From Methylobacterium gnaphalii (GTDB lineage Bacteria > Pseudomonadota > Alphaproteobacteria > Rhizobiales > Beijerinckiaceae), in the NCBI RefSeq assembly GCF_007992215.1, contig NZ_BJZV01000002.1, positions 310,001 through 374,000 of the forward strand: DNA of 64,000 bases. Reading direction: 5' to 3'. The position numbers and the translations under genes are program-made. Within the stretch, counting starts at the first letter, position 1. Every line of letters starts with the position of its first letter. Positions 60,220-64,000 of the stretch are shown here, piece by piece. Under the pieces are notes generated by a model. The model saw nothing but the letters and a program-made list of their open reading frames with translations, did no database searches and was not told the DNA's origin.

Positions 60220-62274
60220 TCAGGCAGCGCGTACCGTTGCCAGGAAGCCGCCGATTTCAGAGCGGAGTGCCTGCGCCTGCTGAGCGAGGTCGGTTGCGGC
60301 GCTGAGCACCTGCTCCGAACCCGCGCTGGTCGAGTCCGCGGCTTGCGCCACCCCAGCAATGTTTTCCGAGACGAGGCGGGTTCCGCGAGAGGTCTCCGCT
60401 GTCGTGCGCGCGATTTCTCCAGTGGCGGCACCCTGCTCCTCGACCGCCGAGGCGATATCGGCCGAGATCCGCGACAGGCTACGGATCGTCGCGGTGATGC
60501 CGGAGATCCCGCTGACGGAGGCTTCGGTCGAAGCGGTGATCTCGCCGACACGGGCGGCGATCTCCTCGGTGGCCTTGGCAGTCTGATTGGCGAGGTTTTT
60601 CACCTCGGCGGCGACGACCGAGAAGCCACGGCCGGCCTCGCCCGCTCGCGCCGCTTCGATGGTGGCATTGAGGGCGAGCAGGTTGGTCTGACCTGCGATC
60701 TCCGAGATCAGCCCGACGATCTTTTCGATGCTGCCGGCAGCGGCGGCGAGGCGTTCGACCTCTCGGGTCATGTGTGCGGCGTCGTTTTCGGCGCTGCCAG
60801 CCGCATCAGCCGAGGCGCTGACCTGCGTCGCGATCTCACGGATCGAGGCGGTGAGCTCCTCGGTCGCGGCGGCAACGGTATCGGAGTGGCGCGCGGCCTG
60901 TGCGGAGGCTTCGGTGACGGCCAGACTCCGTTCAGAGGTCTCTCCGGCAGTCGTGCTCATGGCGCGGGCTGCGGCTTCGAGCTGCTGCGATGCGGCCGAG
61001 ACCGCCTCGACGATGCCGCCGACCCGTGCTTCGAAGCTGTCTGCGACGCCCATCATCGCCGCGCGCTGGCGCGAGACCTCCTCGGCGGTCATGCGCTGCT
61101 GTGCCTCGCGGCTGCGCCGACGCTCAATCACGCTGTCGCGGAACTCGGATGCTGCGGCGGCGATGGCGCGCACCTCATTGGGTCCATCCGTCTCGATTGT
61201 GACGTCGGTTTCACCGCGTCCGATGGCAGTCAGCACAGAGGCCATACGTGCGAGAGGCCGCGCGATCGCCGAACCGAGAGCGAAGGCAAGCAGGCCGGAT
61301 AGCGTGAGGGTCGCCAGTCCAGCACCGCTCCACATCCAGACCGCGTTCTCGGCCCTGATGCGGGCCTCGCCAGCGATGTCCACGAGTTCGCGCGTCAACC
61401 GGTCCTCAATCACCTTGAGCCCGTCGATGCGTTGCGTCGCGAGCTTGAACCAGCTCTTGGCATCGGTGTAGGCGAGCGGCTGGCCTGGAAGGGTATCAAG
61501 CAGCACGGAGCGGATGCGAGCGACTTCGCGCGCTGCCTCTGCCGCGTTGGCGGCATCGAGAGCCGCAGCATGTTCAGCTGGGCTTCCGAGACGGAACAGG
61601 CCCTCGAAGGTCAATTGGCTGGAAACGAGGCCGTTCACTCGCTTGAGCCCAGCGAGGTCGAGTGAGCCGGATGCGAGGATCGCCGAGGCGGCAGCGCGCT
61701 CCTGACCGGCGAATTCCTTGAGCGACAGAAGGGCCGAATAAGCCGAAACACGCGCGCCGATCGTGGGGTCGGACGCGACCAGCGAAACCTCGCGCACGAC
61801 ATTGAGGGCATCGGCGATGACGCCGGTATAGACCGCGCTGTTCTCTGCTGCGGTCAGTCCCAGGCCGTCGACCAGGAGCCGGTGCCGATCGATCTTAGCA
61901 AGGGCGACGCGGAATGACGCGATCTTGCTCGCGAACGCATCACCGCCCCCCTGCATGTCGGCCACGTCGAGGTCCCTGTTCAGGGTCTCGCGGGACGCGT
62001 CCAAAAGTTTGCGCTGGGCGATCAGTTCAGGGCCGAATTGCGCACCTCGGGAGCCGAGGAATAGGCTTGAGGCGCCTCGCTCCTTCTGCGCCTCATGGAC
62101 AAAGGCGCTGACCTTGCCCGACAGGGTCACGAGACCCTCGAGCCGGCTCATCTCGCGGCCCTGCGTCATGCGGTCGAACACGGCGAGCATCGCAACCGCC
62201 GCGAAAGCAAGACAGGGGATCAGCGCGACCGCGACAATGCGGCTGCGCAGGGACGAGAAAAGGCCGCCGGGCAT
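60220..62274 (-). CDS. Methyl-accepting chemotaxis protein with NIT sensor domain
   Basis: A 684-residue chemoreceptor. One membrane helix (about 10-30) precedes a large periplasmic region with a NIT (nitrate/nitrite-sensing) pattern, [21 protein letters not shown] second membrane helix lies at about 315-335. HAMP (about 340-390) and the signalling hairpin follow, with the conserved tip [20 protein letters not shown] (split as EIAGQTN and [20 protein letters not shown]). It passes ligand information to CheA. The gene stands alone. Confidence 0.9.
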   Translation of the reverse strand: MPGGLFSSLRSRIVAVALIPCLAFAAVAMLAVFDRMTQGREMSRLEGLVTLSGKVSAFVHEAQKERGASSLFLGSRGAQFGPELIAQRKLLDASRETLNRDLDVADMQGGGDAFASKIASFRVALAKIDRHRLLVDGLGLTAAENSAVYTGVIADALNVVREVSLVASDPTIGARVSAYSALLSLKEFAGQERAAASAILASGSLDLAGLKRVNGLVSSQLTFEGLFRLGSPAEHAAALDAANAAEAAREVARIRSVLLDTLPGQPLAYTDAKSWFKLATQRIDGLKVIEDRLTRELVDIAGEARIRAENAVWMWSGAGLATLTLSGLLAFALGSAIARPLARMASVLTAIGRGETDVTIETDGPNEVRAIAAAASEFRDSVIERRRSREAQQRMTAEEVSRQRAAMMGVADSFEARVGGIVEAVSAASQQLEAAARAMSTTAGETSERSLAVTEASAQAARHSDTVAAATEELTASIREIATQVSASADAAGSAENDAAHMTREVERLAAAAGSIEKIVGLISEIAGQTNLLALNATIEAARAGEAGRGFSVVAAEVKNLANQTAKATEEIAARVGEITASTEASVSGISGITATIRSLSRISADIASAVEEQGAATGEIARTTAETSRGTRLVSENIAGVAQAADSTSAGSEQVLSAATDLAQQAQALRSEIGGFLATVRAA

Positions 62275-62594
62275 CGGTTAACCTGAGCATTGGGGATTTG
62301 CTCGAAGTTGACCTTTGGCGATGAAGAAAGAGTTGCCATAAGCATGGGCAGATTCATTACGATCATGTGATCGTGCACATAGTTTCAGCAGATGCCGCTG
62401 CTTTTTTGAGCTTTCTTTTGTCAAAACCTCAAGACGTCAGCCGCTCGTGACCGCGAACTTGTTTGAAAACGGCGCTGCTACCGTGTATCCTGCACCACGG
62501 CCAGCTTAAGGGACAGCTGGACCGCTGCTCAGGATCAGAAACGCAATGAGCTCCTGTCGAACTCAACGGTTCTCGCGAAGGAAGCGGTGCAGAC
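62275..62594. other. Gap between the chemoreceptor gene and trpB
   Basis: About 320 bases with no supported gene. AT-rich stretches near 62320-62420 probably hold the chemoreceptor promoter. No clear trp terminator hairpin is seen. Confidence 0.4.
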
Positions 62595-63842
62595 CTATAC
62601 GCCGACTGTTTTGGCGAAGATCTCTGATACCTGCGGGATGTCCTTGTCGCCGCGGCCGGAGAGGTTGACCACCATCAGGTGATCGGCCGGTCGCTGCGGT
62701 GCCAACTCGATGACACGTGCGAGGGCATGGGCTGGCTCTAGGGCCGGGATGATGCCTTCGAGCGACGAGCACAACTTGAACGCCTCGAGCGTCTCTCCGT
62801 CGGTTGCAGAAAGGTACGTCACGCGGCCGGCTTCGTGCAGGAAGGCGTGCTCAGGACCGATGCCGGGATAGTCGAGGCCTGCCGAAATCGAGTGGGCGTC
62901 GGCGATCTGGCCGTCCTCGTTCATCAGGAGGTAGGTGCGGTTGCCATGTAGCACGCCCGGCTTGCCGCCAGTGAGTGAGGCGGCGTGCAGCCCGCTTGAG
63001 ACGCCATGCCCAGCCGCTTCGACGCCGAAGATCTCGACGTCGCGGTCGTCGAGGAATGGGTGGAACAGCCCCATGGCGTTCGAGCCGCCGCCGATGCAGG
63101 CGATGAGCGAGTTCGGCAGCCGCCCTTCGAGGGCGAGCATCTGCTCCTTGGTTTCGCGGCCGATCACCGACTGGAAGTCGCGCACCATGGCCGGATAGGG
63201 ATGCGGACCGGCGACGGTCCCGATGCAGTAGAAGGTGTCGGCGACATTGGTGACCCAGTCGCGTAGAGCCTCGTTCATCGCGTCCTTGAGCGTCTTGGTG
63301 CCAGACTGGACGGGCACGACCTCGGCGCCAAGCATCTTCATGCGAAACACGTTGGGGGCCTGACGCTCGACGTCGACGGCACCCATGTAGACCACGCATT
63401 TCAGACCGAAGCGGGCACAGAGCGTCGCCGTTGCCACGCCGTGCTGGCCAGCGCCGGTCTCGGCGATGATCCGCGGCTTACCCATGCGGCGGGCCAGCAG
63501 GATCTGGCCCAGCACGTTGTTCACCTTGTGCGAGCCGGTGTGGTTCAGCTCCTCGCGCTTGAAGTAGACCTTGGCGCCCTGCCCTGCCGGCGCCATCGCG
63601 CGCAGGTGCTCGGTGAGCCGTTCGGCGTAGTAGAGCGGGCTCGGGCGGCCGATATAGTGAGTGCCGTAGCTCTCCATATCCGCCTTGAAGGACGGATCGG
63701 CCTTGGCTGCCTCGTAGGCCTTCTCCAGGTCGAGGATCAGCGGCATCAGCGTCTCGGCGACAAAGCGGCCGCCGAAGATGCCGAAGCGGCCCCGTTCATC
63801 CGGGCCGGTGCAGAAGCTGTTGGGTTCGGGGGCGACGGTCAC
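62595..63842 (-). CDS. trpB: Tryptophan synthase beta chain
   Basis: A 415-residue PLP enzyme joining indole and serine to make tryptophan. The PLP lysine lies in [15 protein letters not shown], the phosphate-binding loop is GGGSNAMG and the acid/base Glu follows the AETGAGQHG segment. The start is a GTG ([10 protein letters not shown]). The stop is TAG, showing that TAG is an ordinary stop codon in the host. In relatives trpF precedes and trpA follows trpB; here neither is visible to the left, and only 158 bases remain upstream. Confidence 0.96.
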   Translation of the reverse strand: MTVAPEPNSFCTGPDERGRFGIFGGRFVAETLMPLILDLEKAYEAAKADPSFKADMESYGTHYIGRPSPLYYAERLTEHLRAMAPAGQGAKVYFKREELNHTGSHKVNNVLGQILLARRMGKPRIIAETGAGQHGVATATLCARFGLKCVVYMGAVDVERQAPNVFRMKMLGAEVVPVQSGTKTLKDAMNEALRDWVTNVADTFYCIGTVAGPHPYPAMVRDFQSVIGRETKEQMLALEGRLPNSLIACIGGGSNAMGLFHPFLDDRDVEIFGVEAAGHGVSSGLHAASLTGGKPGVLHGNRTYLLMNEDGQIADAHSISAGLDYPGIGPEHAFLHEAGRVTYLSATDGETLEAFKLCSSLEGIIPALEPAHALARVIELAPQRPADHLMVVNLSGRGDKDIPQVSEIFAKTVGV

Positions 63843-64000
63843 GGGCTGTCTCTATCGATCTCGAAACGCATGATGGCCCGAGGCTTTCGCCAGCCGGGCG
63901 AGGTTGCGCGGACCATGCGGCGAAGCGGGTTGCCGTTGCAAGCCGCCTCGCGAGGATGGGACGACCTGCCGCCGTCATTCCACGCCGCCCGAGGCAGTCC

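Noticed and set aside
63796-63978. Minus-strand 60-codon frame upstream of trpB
   Set aside because: Arg/Ala-rich, overlaps the trpB start and shows no trpF-like ending; the bases from 63843 to 64000 do not show a recognisable gene.

Overview
High-GC alphaproteobacterial DNA, most like Methylobacterium/Methylorubrum. This rests on base composition, the family resemblance of the small proteins, and core genes such as a sulfate ABC importer, a GH25 lysozyme, a Crp/Fnr regulator, a NIT-domain chemoreceptor and trpB. The window divides at a tRNA with anticodon CAU (52828-52903, minus strand, probably tRNA-Ile2). To its right (53.2-64.0 kb) the DNA looks like ordinary chromosome. To its left (1-52.8 kb) it looks like an accessory island; no integrase and no second copy of the tRNA end is visible inside the window.

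Island layout. (a) 1-1.7 kb: small phage/plasmid-like hypothetical genes. (b) 1.8-33.9 kb: a metal-resistance block. It holds copA (P1B ATPase) divergent from cueR; a leftward copper operon starting with copZ and running through a Cys-rich periplasmic protein, a chimeric adaptor, an HME-RND pump and small secreted proteins to a DUF305 protein; a TauE/SafE permease; a second MerR regulator divergent from two CDF-type exporters; four tiny His-rich secreted proteins; czcB-czcA; a cobalamin-binding-like protein with a PAP2 phosphatase; a Uma2-family protein; and a cusB-cusA operon with YtkA-like and DUF411 proteins. Three HME-RND pumps with different central-pore sequences lie within 25 kb. The block ends in a scar where the 3' part of an arsH gene abuts the 3' part of an MFS transporter gene.

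(c) 34.0-38.6 kb: a tightly coupled three-gene cassette that I regard as the best candidate for a little-known conflict system. It encodes a putative winged-helix middle component, an SMC/Rad50-like ATPase carrying a CxxC-CxxC zinc module, and a large helical protein ending in a PD-(D/E)XK-like nuclease motif. It resembles ABC-three-component (ABC-3C) or Lamassu-like systems. (d) 38.6-50.5 kb: AT-richer remnants, an archaeo-eukaryotic-type primase-like protein, a Lon-like AAA+ ATPase and many small hypothetical genes. In the rightward small-gene cluster (46.9-50.5 kb) at least five reading frames are interrupted by in-frame TAG and then continue as protein-like sequence; several of the continued frames end in TAA or TGA overlapping the next ATG. 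This is either amber recoding or a strikingly one-sided decay. Three hairpins spaced exactly 60 nt apart precede this cluster. (e) 50.4-52.5 kb: an SF2 helicase overlapping a small protein with a PARP-type-like zinc finger.

How the genes work together. The copper genes are tied by matching CueR-type promoters with 19-bp spacers at copA/cueR and copZ. P-type ATPases move Cu(I) to the periplasm, CDF proteins export divalent ions across the inner membrane, RND tripartite pumps expel periplasmic metal, and His-, Met- or Cys-rich secreted proteins probably buffer it. The chromosomal side contributes sulfate uptake (Sbp-CysT-CysW-CysA), which feeds cysteine synthesis.
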